Origin: Caryophanales bacterium
GTDB taxonomy: Bacteria; Bacillota_I; Bacilli_A; RFN20; CAG-288
DNA: 32,570 bases
Assembly: GCA_021621525.1 (NCBI GenBank)
Contig: JAJVUU010000019.1
Location: 1-32,570 of the forward strand
Reading direction: 5' to 3'
Made by a program: the position numbers and the translations under genes. The notes under the pieces are model-generated. The model worked only from the letters and a program-made list of their open reading frames with translations, searched no databases and had not been told where the DNA came from. Below, piece by piece: positions 1 through 8,713 of the stretch. Each line of letters starts with the position of its first letter. Position 1 is the first letter of the stretch.

Positions 1-260
1 ATCATTTTCTCTATACCGAATTATAAGGAACATGATTCTCAAATTTCATTTTTTCAAAAGTACGAATCCTGTTTCACTGATTTTATGACCATCAATTAAT
101 ATAAGAAGTCACTTTCATGGTTTCCTTTCCATATTCACATACAATCATAAGATTCAAAAGACGAACTAAAAAGCATAAAAAAACGGCCGAATTTTTTTCT
201 GGCCTCTCTTTTAAAGATTCCCTTTTTCAGTTATGCTTTTACCAAAAGGAGAATCACATT
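1..260. other. 5' flank of the large lipoprotein gene
   Basis: I see no gene here. A reading frame is open from 117, but its extra 48 residues precede a perfectly good lipoprotein signal at 261 and do not look coding. A GGCC...GGCC pair with T-rich spacing (about 187-206), followed on the minus strand by a run of T, could be a weak terminator for a minus-strand gene outside the window. A TACAAT at about 148 is a possible -10 without a convincing -35. Confidence 0.3.
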
Positions 261-3200
261 ATGAATCATTGTAAAAGCCATTGTAAAAAGATCTTATTGA
301 CAACTTTGTTCGCTCTTTCCCTCATCGGATGTAGCAAAGTTGAAAACAGTTCCACCACTCCCGGCAAGACTTCCGATACGTCGACATCGGAGAATTCTTC
401 TGAATCTTCCAATCCGGCGCCTGTCTCGTCCAGCAAGGATACTACTTCCAGTACAACAAAAGGAAATGAAGAAGCCAGCAGTTCTTCTTCAGCAAGCTCT
501 GACGATCCCTACATGAGTGGATGGCCACGACTTGTTGTAGACAACATGCAGCTCCATCTCGGTGGACAGATTGTCCCCTATGTCACAGAGCTTGGCAGCA
601 ACTGCGATGCCGATTGGTCAAGAAAACTGGACGACTATGGAAAGCTCTATGTTTATTCCGAAGAAGCTTTCACTCCGGAACTCATCGTCCATGCCAAACA
701 GGTCTATGAAGATGCAGGTTGGAATGTCGAATCCGGAACCACGCTCTTTACCGCAAAGAACGACACCCTGCACCTCACCGTCGAAATCAAGCAGGATGAT
801 TCCGCCACTTCCGATTCCGATTCCGACATCTCCTTTGTCATCACCTATGACGAACCTTATGATACAACCAAGGGAACGGACTGGGATGCCAGCCTGAAGA
901 AGCAGATCACAGACAACTTCTCTGGGCATTCCTTGGGATATGTCTATCTTGGAACACAGTTTGTCTCTGCCCAGTTCTCTGAATATAACTCCCTTCTTTC
1001 CATCAAAGGTGGAAAGTGGAACGACCAGATTCTCACCGATGCACCGGAAGCCTTAAAGAAAAACGGCTTCATCGATGCCAAGGTCGAAGGTACCGGAAAT
1101 GAAAGAACCGTCACTGCAACAAAGACCGAACCCGATGGATGCAAGCTCAGTGTCACCATCCGTAATTATTCCGGCTTCGTTCCGACCATCCTGATGGAAG
1201 TCAAGTTCAACGAAACCTATAATCCTGAAGACCTTACGGATTGGGATTCTTCCACCAAGAACGAAATGACCAATGCCCTTGGTCACAACCTGCCTTTTGT
1301 CTATCTTGGAACAAAGAGTGTCACCACCCGTCTTGACAGCGAAGATAATTCCTTTACCATCACCGGTAACGCCTTCAAAGCCGAGATGTTCACCAATGCC
1401 AAGGCCGCCTTTGAAAAAGACCAGTGGAACATCATCGAAGGAACCAACTCCTTTGGTGCAACCAAGGAATTCGATGATGGTGAAACCATCTTCGTCTATT
1501 TCGGTGCCCCTTATGATGGAAGAGCAGCCTTCATCGCCCGTTCCTATGCTGCTTTGACTGCCCCTACCGGCGACAATGCAAAGTATTCCAAAACCATCAC
1601 AGATGATATGACAGCCAATCTCGGTGTCGAATTACCCTTTGTCTATCTTGGAAACACAGCCTTGACCGAAGGATGGGATGGCGAGGAATTCAGCCTCAGA
1701 GGCGACGTCTACAACGAAGCCATGATCACCTCTGCCATCGCTGCCTTCAAGGCCGATGGCAAATGGACGACGACCGTCACCTTCGACAAGACCGGAAGAA
1801 TCTTCACGGCCGTACAGACAATTGAGGGAAACACCGTCACCGTAACCCTGCAGAAACCCGATGGAAAGTACACCTACCTGAAGGCTAAGGTTGCTAAAGA
1901 GTTCAAGCTGCCCGAGCAAGGTGAGTCCTGGGATTACGACACTCAGATGACTTTGATGGGATTCTTTGACTGGCAATATGAAATGCCGTATGTCTACCTG
2001 AACAAGGATGCTCCTTCCTGCTCTGGCAATGATACAAAACTGACTCTAGAAGGTGGTGCCTGGAACGATCAGCTCATCGACTATGCCAAGACATCCCTTG
2101 AAAGCAGCGAGAGTCCGAAGTTCACCGTCACTGTCACCGGAAGTAAGCTCGTTGCTACCTGCACACTTGAATCCGGTGCCAAGATCACTGTCACTTTGGA
2201 AAGCCAATATGGTGATGCCGTTCTTACTCTCAAGAAGGTTGTCCCGTTTGATGTTCCTACCGGTGATAAAGCAAAATGGGATGATGAAACCACGACTACC
2301 ATGAAGAGTTTCTTCGGTGGCGATTATACTCTTCCCTTCATATATTTAGGTTCTGGTGAAATTTCTTCTGACACCGGTTCAAGCTATGATGGAAGCATCA
2401 AATACCTTACCATCTCCAGTGAATCCTGGGATGATCGTATGATCAGCAATGCCAAAGCAGTCTTAAACGCCGACACAGGCTGGGAAATCACCACCAAAGG
2501 AAAGGCCCTCGGCGCTTATAAGAAACTCTCTGATGGAAGTTATGTCCGCTTCAAGCTGACTAATGAAGTTGACAGTTATTATGGGACTTCCATGGCAAAG
2601 ATAACAGCTTACCATGATGCAGCCATCACTATTCCAACGGATGTATCTTCTTACAAAAATAACATCACACTTCAGCTCAACTCCTATCTTGGAGAAGATG
2701 CCAGCCGTCTTCCATTCTTCTATCTTGGCGCTGACAGTACATTGAGCATCGACAAGGACACAGTTAGCGGCAATAATTTTGTCTACCTTCAGAACACATC
2801 CTGGAACAGTCTCTATACCTTGAATGCATACAATGTCCTTAAGGCTGCTGGATGGGACTGCACTCTCATTCCTATGGATCTCACGGATTCACGCGACTAC
2901 TACTTCTCTTTGGAAGCTCATTCCAAGCCGGTAGCCGGAAAAGCTGACCTTTCCATAAAATTCGATGGTGGTAGCAACCACAGGGTAATCATCAAAAAGA
3001 CAGAATTCAATCCGTCCAGTGCTACTTCCTGGTCCGATGGCATCCAGTCAGCCATGAAGGAGAGCCTTGACGGAAACATCATTCCGTATTTCTATCTCGG
3101 TACGGATGACGTCACCTATAGCACTCCTAGCGAATATGACAGCTGGACTTTGCAGCTCACTGGAAAAGTCTGGGACGATTCACTCTTCGCTTTGATGGAG

Positions 3201-3386
3201 AATGCCGTCGTTGCAGACACCAAGCTTACCTGGGACACGATGTTCGACTACACCTCTGGCAAGTCCTTCCGTGCCTCTGCCTATGATAGCGTCCACGATT
3301 CCTACCTGACCTTGGTCCTGGAAAAGCAAGAGAATTCCAGTTGGTTTGTCTCCTATCCGACTCTTAGCATCTACTACACCAAGTAA
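261..3386 (+). CDS. Large repeat-containing secreted lipoprotein, function unknown
   Basis: The product is 1041 residues and probably anchored on the outer face of the membrane. I chose the ATG at 261 because an AAAGGAG Shine-Dalgarno lies 9-10 bases upstream and the protein then starts with a classical lipoprotein signal: basic N-terminus, hydrophobic stretch, lipobox LIGC with the lipidated Cys at 24. A Ser/Thr-rich linker (about 30-82) follows. The rest is a tandem array marked by P-[FY]-x-Y-L-G. Clear copies are near residues 226, 345, 459, 576, 692, 818 and 942, with a diverged first copy near 106. The period is 114-126 residues, and each unit also carries a conserved W-[DN]-[DS] segment and beta-rich sequence. 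I recognise no enzymatic motif. The repeats suggest a surface adhesin or binding protein, but this is inference. The gene is monocistronic, with a terminator just downstream. Confidence 0.85.
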   Translation: MNHCKSHCKKILLTTLFALSLIGCSKVENSSTTPGKTSDTSTSENSSESSNPAPVSSSKDTTSSTTKGNEEASSSSSASSDDPYMSGWPRLVVDNMQLHLGGQIVPYVTELGSNCDADWSRKLDDYGKLYVYSEEAFTPELIVHAKQVYEDAGWNVESGTTLFTAKNDTLHLTVEIKQDDSATSDSDSDISFVITYDEPYDTTKGTDWDASLKKQITDNFSGHSLGYVYLGTQFVSAQFSEYNSLLSIKGGKWNDQILTDAPEALKKNGFIDAKVEGTGNERTVTATKTEPDGCKLSVTIRNYSGFVPTILMEVKFNETYNPEDLTDWDSSTKNEMTNALGHNLPFVYLGTKSVTTRLDSEDNSFTITGNAFKAEMFTNAKAAFEKDQWNIIEGTNSFGATKEFDDGETIFVYFGAPYDGRAAFIARSYAALTAPTGDNAKYSKTITDDMTANLGVELPFVYLGNTALTEGWDGEEFSLRGDVYNEAMITSAIAAFKADGKWTTTVTFDKTGRIFTAVQTIEGNTVTVTLQKPDGKYTYLKAKVAKEFKLPEQGESWDYDTQMTLMGFFDWQYEMPYVYLNKDAPSCSGNDTKLTLEGGAWNDQLIDYAKTSLESSESPKFTVTVTGSKLVATCTLESGAKITVTLESQYGDAVLTLKKVVPFDVPTGDKAKWDDETTTTMKSFFGGDYTLPFIYLGSGEISSDTGSSYDGSIKYLTISSESWDDRMISNAKAVLNADTGWEITTKGKALGAYKKLSDGSYVRFKLTNEVDSYYGTSMAKITAYHDAAITIPTDVSSYKNNITLQLNSYLGEDASRLPFFYLGADSTLSIDKDTVSGNNFVYLQNTSWNSLYTLNAYNVLKAAGWDCTLIPMDLTDSRDYYFSLEAHSKPVAGKADLSIKFDGGSNHRVIIKKTEFNPSSATSWSDGIQSAMKESLDGNIIPYFYLGTDDVTYSTPSEYDSWTLQLTGKVWDDSLFALMENAVVADTKLTWDTMFDYTSGKSFRASAYDSVHDSYLTLVLEKQENSSWFVSYPTLSIYYTK

Positions 3387-3402
3387 TCAGTCATCCTATA
3401 AA

Positions 3403-3430
3403 GGCCTCTCCAAGCGGAGAGGCCGTTTTT
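3403..3430 (+). terminator. Rho-independent terminator after the repeat lipoprotein
   Basis: GGCCTCTCC (3403-3411), loop AAGC, then GGAGAGGCC (3416-3424) form a perfect 9-bp stem, followed by GTTTTT. It lies 16 bases after the stop codon of the lipoprotein gene. Confidence 0.92.
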
Positions 3431-3481
3431 GACATTCTTTTATTCCAATCGATATATTTAGGAAAACAGCAAGTAGACAAA

Positions 3482-4047
3482 ATGATGAAGAAGCATACCA
3501 CATTGATTCTGAGTCTAGCCTTCCTCATGAATCTGAATTCATGTGCAACCCCTTCTTCTGCAAACCAGGTGCCATGGTCCGAAAGTTCATTTGACAAAAT
3601 CGAAGATGAAAACAATTCCATCTTCAACTATCCTTTGGAATACGAATTATTCGTTCCTGGAAATGATGTCATTTCCTACTCATCGATTCCCTTTTGTCCT
3701 ACCAAGGGAAGAGATTGGAAGCATATCCGAGAAGTTTTGAAGAGATGAACTATTGTTTCTGTCCATTCATCGGACTAGGAAACAGAGGTTATATCACGAC
3801 AAAAAGAGTGGAGCTGGCAAAAGATGGCATATTGCTTCCCCGCTATGAAAAGACAGCAAAGGAATCCATCGATCTCCTGAATGAAAGCACTGATTTTTCA
3901 AATACAGAGGATGTATATAGAGGTTTCAAATCTCTCTTCCTTTCCGCCTACATCAAGAATCCCGACATCTCTGAAAACACATATCAGTATGCCTTATTTG
4001 ATGATAATAAGATAGAAGACATCATTCACCAAGTTTCCTTCAGTTAA
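3482..4047 (+). pseudogene. Small lipoprotein gene broken by a frameshift
   Basis: Two overlapping reading frames look like halves of one gene. The 5' half (3482-3748) encodes MMKK, a hydrophobic stretch and a weak lipobox LNSC, then a polar domain. The 3' half is in another frame, open from about 3694 (TTG) to the stop at 4047, and encodes a further ~110 residues of ordinary-looking sequence without its own start signal. A frameshift between about 3690 and 3745 would join them into a ~185-residue lipoprotein. The ribosome site is poor (AGGA about 18 bases upstream). I do not recognise the family. A sequencing or assembly indel is an equally simple explanation, as is a genuine recent mutation. 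Confidence 0.5.
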
Positions 4048-4161
4048 AAAAGAAAAACATTTTACATCAGGATTACGACTTGGCTTTTACCGTCCCTAAA
4101 ATGAACGGTTTCCTTTTTTTTCATCTCACAATAAGAAAGATTAAGACTATGATATGGAAGT

Positions 4162-4185
4162 GACTTCAGTCTTGAAGTCTTTTTT
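4162..4185 (+). terminator. Probable plus-strand terminator
   Basis: GACTTCA (4162-4168), loop GTCT and TGAAGTC (4173-4179) are followed by six T. The orientation fits the end of the broken lipoprotein gene; on the minus strand no T run follows the stem. A weaker 5-bp hairpin with a T tract lies at 4089-4121. Confidence 0.6.
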
Positions 4186-4216
4186 GTATGCAGCAGATGA
4201 AAGGGATGCTTTGACC

Positions 4217-5899
4217 TCACTTGAAGAAGCCAATCAGTTCCTGATGGATTTTCTTCTCTTCGGCATGTGCCAGTTCAAGGTTGGAGGCAGAAACAGAGAT
4301 ATAGGTCTTGAGCTTAGGTTCCGTTCCGCTGGGGCGGACGACGACGGATGCATTGCCTTCAAGAAGGAACTTCAAGACATCACTCTTCGGAAGTCCGGCA
4401 AGACCATTGGCATAGTCGAGAACCTTCTCGACCTTCTTTCCGCCGATGGTGAGAATACCCTTACGGAAAGAAGCCATGATTTCCTGCATCTTGTCAAATC
4501 CGGCAAGTCCGTCGAACTCAAAGGAATACAGGGTGTTCAATGTATATCCATAAATCTTATAAAGCTCGTCAAGCTTCTCAAGAAGGGATATGCCCTTGCT
4601 CTTATAGTAGGCAAACATCTCGCAGATCATATAAGCACCATCGACAGCATCCTTGTCTCTGACATAGGTTCCTGTCAGACATCCATAGGACTCCTCGAAG
4701 CCAAAGATATAACGTTCCGGATGCCCTTCCTTTTCAAGAAGGCCGATCTGTTCTCCGATGAATTTGAAGCCCGTCAGGACATCGATGGTCTTGACGCCAT
4801 AGTGGTCGGCAATCCTTTTAGCCATGTCGATGGTGACGATGGTCTTGACCATGACAGGATTTTCAGGCATCTTGTTAAGAGCAATCCTTCTGGAACAGAT
4901 GTAGTCAAAAAGAAGCATGCCTGTCTCATTTCCGGTAAGAAGCTGATATTCTCCATCCTTGTTCTTGACGGCGATACCGACTCTGTCGCAATCCGGGTCA
5001 GTGGCAAGGAGAAGGTCTGCATCCGTCTTCTTTGCATATTCCATACCCAAAGCCATGGCTTCCTTGATTTCCGGATTCGGATATGGGCAGGTCGGGAAAT
5101 AGCCATTGGGGAACTGCTGTTCCTTGACGACGGTGACATTGGTAAAGCTCATCTCGGAGAGGGTTCTTGTGACCGGAACAAGACCGGTGCCATTGAGAGG
5201 AGAATAGACGATGGCGACATCCTTGTCTATCTTCTCGTCTCCAAGAAGAGACTGGCTCTTCACTTCGCTGATGAAGGACGTCAGGACCTTCGGCGAAATA
5301 TAGGAAATCAGATTCTTCTCGAATCCTTCATCCCAGGACATGACCTTGACATCATCGAAGATATCCAAGGCTTCAATCTGGGATAGGATTTCATCGGCTG
5401 CCTCGGTGGTAATCTGGCAGCCATCCTTGCCATATACCTTGTATCCGTTGTATTTGGAAGGGTTGTGGCTGGCCGTAATCATGACACCGGCCGCACAGTG
5501 AAGATATCTCGTGGCAAAGGAAAGGGTGGGAACCGGAGAGATGTCCGGATAGATGTAGACACGGATGCCGTTGGCGGCAAAGACCTTGCTGGCTTCCTTG
5601 CTGAAGAGGTCGCTCTTCAGACGGGAATCCCTGCTTACGGCGATACTTCTTTCGCTTTCAGGGAAATGGGCAAGGATATAGTTGGCAAGACCCTGGCTGG
5701 CCTTCCTGACGGTGTAGATGTTCATCCTGTTGGTGCCGGCTTGGATGGTACCTCTAAGTCCACCGGTACCGAAGGCAAGGTCACGATAGAAGGCATCTTC
5801 CTTCTCTTCCTCGTTCATCGTTGAAAGCTCTTTTCTAAGATCGATGTCTTCGACAGCTTTTTCAACCCATAAATCATACAATTCTTTGATGTTTCTCAT
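4217..5899 (-). CDS. pgcA: Phosphoglucomutase/phosphomannomutase (alpha-PGM family)
   Basis: The product is a 560-residue cytosolic enzyme that interconverts hexose 1- and 6-phosphates through a phosphoserine intermediate, supplying sugar nucleotides for the envelope or channelling sugars to glycolysis. All four signatures are present in order: catalytic loop TASHNP with Ser144, metal loop DPDCDR (301-306), sugar loop GFEES (400-404) and phosphate-binding RPSGTEP (522-528). Length fits the PgcA-type subfamily. The start at 5899 is preferred to an ATG 12 codons upstream because AAAGGA sits 6 bases before it. The gene follows manA on the same strand after 82 bases. A perfect TTGACA at 5946-5951 in that gap, with a poor -10 (TATATC, 19-base spacing), may be an extra promoter. 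Substrate preference (glucose or mannose phosphate) cannot be read from sequence; symbol by family resemblance. Confidence 0.95.
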   Translation of the reverse strand: MRNIKELYDLWVEKAVEDIDLRKELSTMNEEEKEDAFYRDLAFGTGGLRGTIQAGTNRMNIYTVRKASQGLANYILAHFPESERSIAVSRDSRLKSDLFSKEASKVFAANGIRVYIYPDISPVPTLSFATRYLHCAAGVMITASHNPSKYNGYKVYGKDGCQITTEAADEILSQIEALDIFDDVKVMSWDEGFEKNLISYISPKVLTSFISEVKSQSLLGDEKIDKDVAIVYSPLNGTGLVPVTRTLSEMSFTNVTVVKEQQFPNGYFPTCPYPNPEIKEAMALGMEYAKKTDADLLLATDPDCDRVGIAVKNKDGEYQLLTGNETGMLLFDYICSRRIALNKMPENPVMVKTIVTIDMAKRIADHYGVKTIDVLTGFKFIGEQIGLLEKEGHPERYIFGFEESYGCLTGTYVRDKDAVDGAYMICEMFAYYKSKGISLLEKLDELYKIYGYTLNTLYSFEFDGLAGFDKMQEIMASFRKGILTIGGKKVEKVLDYANGLAGLPKSDVLKFLLEGNASVVVRPSGTEPKLKTYISVSASNLELAHAEEKKIHQELIGFFK

Positions 5900-5981
5900 A
5901 GTTTGTCCTTTATTGAACCGGATATATTCTATCACGGAGATCCTGTGTCAAGAAATCCTGGCAATGCACAAAAACGGCTTT

Positions 5982-6968
5982 CTAGCAATGAACACGCAGA
6001 AGTTCACCTTTTCCACGAAGAGAAATTTCTTCGCTTTCGCTTGGAACAAAGAAGGTGTCCCCCTTCTTAAAGAAAACTTCCTTTCCGTCATAGGTGAGAC
6101 TTCCGCTTCCCTCGATCATCATAAGAACCTCAAAGGAATCCTTTTTGGAGGAATAGGAAATGAAACCATCCTCCTTCGTGTCAAAAGAAACATGGATGGT
6201 ATCGAAATACCTGCAGGAAACCAAAACCCTCGAGGTATAGAAATCATGTTTCTCTGTCGGATATTCCTTCTTTGCTTCTTTGATGGGAGACAAGGAAGCG
6301 ACATCAAGAGACTTCTCGATATGAAGCTGCCTTGGCTTTCCGTCTTTGCCAAGCCTTCCATAGTCATATAGACGATAGGTGAGGTTGCTGGATTCCTGGA
6401 TTTCAGCAATCAAGGCACCCTTGCCGATGGCATGGATGGTGCCGCTGGGGATATAGAAGACATCCCCTTTATGGATATCGACATAGTTGAGATGTTCTTC
6501 AAGAGTATTCTCTTTCAAAGCCTTTCTCATCTCATCCTTGCTCATCGTCTCCTTCAGGCCATAGACAAGCTTGGAGCCGGGAAGACAGGATAGGACATAC
6601 CACATCTCGCTCTTTCCTCTCTGACCACCTTCTTTTTCAAAGGCGTATTCGTCACTGGGATGGACCTGGACGGAAAGATTGCTCTTGGCATCGATGTACT
6701 TGATGAGGATTGGAAGCTGTCCCAGGTATAGGGACACCTTTTCTCCCAGGAAGGAAGGATTCTTTTCAAGCACATCAGCAAGCGTCATGGAGTCAAACTC
6801 TCCACCCTTGATCTTAGAAAGACCATCAGGATGAGTGGAGCACTCCCATGTCTCGGCCAGAGGAGTCAGATTGATGTTCTTATGGTATTCCTCTTTCAGC
6901 CTCTCTCCTCCCCAGATATAGTCTTTTCCTTCCGGAGAAAGAAGAAGCGGCACACGTTTTGGATTCAT
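5982..6968 (-). CDS. manA: Mannose-6-phosphate isomerase, class I
   Basis: The product is a 328-residue zinc enzyme converting mannose 6-phosphate to fructose 6-phosphate in the cytosol. It has the short form usual in Gram-positives. Likely metal ligands are His103 in the QVHPSD motif, Glu121 in SEMW and His179 in PSGTIHA; Arg199 in TYRLYDYGR is in the expected active-site position. A second cupin-like half runs from about 250 to the end. The start MNPKRV at 6968 is chosen because GAGGA lies 6 bases before it; an in-frame ATG two codons earlier overlaps the spacing. It lies between the ABC transporter operon and the phosphoglucomutase gene, both on the same strand, giving two steps of one hexose-phosphate route. 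It appears to have its own promoter. Confidence 0.95.
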   Translation of the reverse strand: MNPKRVPLLLSPEGKDYIWGGERLKEEYHKNINLTPLAETWECSTHPDGLSKIKGGEFDSMTLADVLEKNPSFLGEKVSLYLGQLPILIKYIDAKSNLSVQVHPSDEYAFEKEGGQRGKSEMWYVLSCLPGSKLVYGLKETMSKDEMRKALKENTLEEHLNYVDIHKGDVFYIPSGTIHAIGKGALIAEIQESSNLTYRLYDYGRLGKDGKPRQLHIEKSLDVASLSPIKEAKKEYPTEKHDFYTSRVLVSCRYFDTIHVSFDTKEDGFISYSSKKDSFEVLMMIEGSGSLTYDGKEVFFKKGDTFFVPSESEEISLRGKGELLRVHC

Positions 6969-6996
6969 GTTCATTCCTCGATTCTTTATGCCTATG

Positions 6997-7025
6997 AAGA
7001 TAGCACCGACAAAGTTTACTTTCAA
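6997..7025 (-). promoter_or_regulatory. Predicted sigma-A promoter of manA(-pgm)
   Basis: Read on the minus strand: -35 TTGAAA (7025-7020), a 17-base spacer, and -10 TATCTT (7002-6997), ending 29 bases before the manA start codon. It lies just after the intercistronic hairpin, so manA and pgm could be expressed separately from the transporter. Confidence 0.5.
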
Positions 7026-7032
7026 GGCGAAA

Positions 7033-7064
7033 TATGGGTAGCAGCGTATCCGCTGCTACCCATA
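7033..7064 (-). terminator. Strong intercistronic hairpin between ABC ATPase and manA
   Basis: A perfect 13-bp stem (TATGGGTAGCAGC and its reverse complement) with a 6-base loop starts three bases after the ATPase stop codon at 7068. There is no real T tract after it (ATTTCGCC follows). It could be an inefficient terminator or an mRNA 3'-stabilising structure that sets different levels for transporter and isomerase. Confidence 0.65.
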
Positions 7065-7067
7065 GAT

Positions 7068-8711
7068 TCAGTCTAGATGAAGAACGCCGGAGGCGATCAG
7101 TTTCTGGGACTTGCGGTCAAAGAGAAGAATCTCCTTGCCGATGATGTTGACGTTGGCCTTGGCATTGACCTTGTAGTCGACACCGCCGAAGACGACGGAG
7201 GTGATGATGAACTCACCGACTCTCAGCTTGACGGTCGTCTCCATACCGGAAGGCATGGCCGAATAGACTTCCGTCTCAAGCTTTCCATCATCTTCGATGT
7301 GAAGGAATTCAGGACGGATACCGATGACATAATCCTCATCGGTGATCTCCTTCTCGTCCTTGGATTCCAAGGTTCCGTTGATGGTCGGAATCTTGAAGTT
7401 GAAGGCCTTGTCGGCATTTCCCTTGACGACGTAGGATTTATCCTTGATCTTCTCCTGATAGGCTTCCTTCTTCTTTTCAGCCTCCAAAGCCGTTTCCTTA
7501 TGGAACTGCTTCAGATCGACATAGGTGTTCGGAACAAAGGTCGCCTTTACCTGGCTGTTGAACAAGGAGAGATGGATGCCGTCTTGATCCTGGCTTCCCT
7601 TGGCCTCGATGAGGTTGATGGCCGGATTTCCGACAAAGTCGGCAACAAAGAGGTTGTTTGGTCTCTTATAGACATCCAAAGGTACGTCATACTGCTGGAC
7701 GACACCATTTTCAATGAGGCAGATCTTGGTGGCAAGCGTCATAGCTTCGAGCTGATCGTGGGTGACGTAGATGAAGGTCGCTCCGGTATCATGGTGAAGA
7801 CGTTTCAATTCGGAACGCATCTCAAGTCTCAGCTTGGCATCCAAGTTGCTCAAAGGCTCGTCCATGAAGAGAACCTTCGGTCCAGGAGCCAAGGTCCTTG
7901 CGATGGCAACACGCTGTTGCTGACCGCCGGAGAGTTCATTGGGATAACGGTCCATGAATTCACCGATCTTGACGATCCTGGCGACTCTTCTGATGGCAAG
8001 GTCAATCTCTTCCTTGTCGAGTTTTCTCTTCTTGGAATAGACTTCTCCATCCTTGGTCAGCTGATACTTGTCATTGACCTCAAAGCCATTGCTTTCATAC
8101 TGCTGCAGGACTTCTTCCTGTTTCTTCTTATAGGTCTCACCAAGAGCAGAAAGGTCTCCCGTGAGGACGCCGCTCTTGTCAAAGAGGGCGAAGACCTCCT
8201 TGGCAGAATACATACTGATTTCGAAATTGTCGACAAGATTGAGAAGAGCCTTCTTCTCTTCGACTTTGCCGTTCTTGTCCAAGGCCATGGTGATGCATTC
8301 CTTGATTTTCTCTTCTTCAAGGACGACCTTGGCCATCTTCTCAAGACGCTGATATTCGCTTGCGACGACAGGCATCTCCTGATCGACGTTGGCAAGACCG
8401 AACTGGATGTTCTTGTAGACGGTCATATGAGGCCAAAGGGCATAGTTCTGGAACAGGAAGCCGACATGTCTCTTGTTTGCCGGAACATTGATACCGGCAT
8501 CCGAATCAAAGACGGTCTCTCCATTGATGGTTATCTTACCGCTGGTAGGTGTCTCAAGACCGGCGATCATACGCAATGTCGTGGTCTTTCCGCATCCGCT
8601 GGGGCCAAGAAGGGTGATGAAGGATCTGTCCTCCAACGTGATGTTCATATTCTCGACGGCATAGAAGTCTCCCCACCGCTTGGTGACATTCTTCAAAACA
8701 ATTTCAGGCAT
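7068..8711 (-). CDS. ABC importer ATPase with a large inserted segment
   Basis: The product is a 547-residue nucleotide-binding subunit that powers the adjacent permease; the usual length for this family is about 350-380. Core motifs are intact: Walker A GPSGCGKTT (36-44), Q-loop Gln88, signature LSGGQQQR (260-267), Walker B LFMDEP (281-286), D-loop SNLD and switch His318. About 125 extra residues (roughly 107-232), rich in Lys/Glu and probably helical, sit in the helical subdomain between Q-loop and signature. The C-terminal TOBE-like regulatory region also has about 60 extra charged residues (about 390-455) before the IGIRPE motif. Mycoplasma PotA/MsmK-type ATPases are known to be enlarged between Walker A and signature. 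It starts two bases after the permease stop codon, so it is translationally coupled. The substrate is not evident from this subunit. Confidence 0.93.
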   Translation of the reverse strand: MPEIVLKNVTKRWGDFYAVENMNITLEDRSFITLLGPSGCGKTTTLRMIAGLETPTSGKITINGETVFDSDAGINVPANKRHVGFLFQNYALWPHMTVYKNIQFGLANVDQEMPVVASEYQRLEKMAKVVLEEEKIKECITMALDKNGKVEEKKALLNLVDNFEISMYSAKEVFALFDKSGVLTGDLSALGETYKKKQEEVLQQYESNGFEVNDKYQLTKDGEVYSKKRKLDKEEIDLAIRRVARIVKIGEFMDRYPNELSGGQQQRVAIARTLAPGPKVLFMDEPLSNLDAKLRLEMRSELKRLHHDTGATFIYVTHDQLEAMTLATKICLIENGVVQQYDVPLDVYKRPNNLFVADFVGNPAINLIEAKGSQDQDGIHLSLFNSQVKATFVPNTYVDLKQFHKETALEAEKKKEAYQEKIKDKSYVVKGNADKAFNFKIPTINGTLESKDEKEITDEDYVIGIRPEFLHIEDDGKLETEVYSAMPSGMETTVKLRVGEFIITSVVFGGVDYKVNAKANVNIIGKEILLFDRKSQKLIASGVLHLD

Positions 8712-8713
8712 GA

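Noticed and set aside
117..260. Upstream ATG extending the repeat lipoprotein by 48 residues
   Set aside because: It would bury the lipoprotein signal peptide; the ATG at 261 has a good Shine-Dalgarno and an N-terminal signal.
4154..5386. 410-codon plus-strand frame opposite phosphoglucomutase
   Set aside because: Antisense to a gene with all catalytic motifs intact; no independent coding evidence.
8230..8300. EF-hand-like DKNG motif in the ATPase insert
   Set aside because: The 12-residue loop lacks the acidic residues at positions 1 and 12; a second candidate (FDKSG) is worse.
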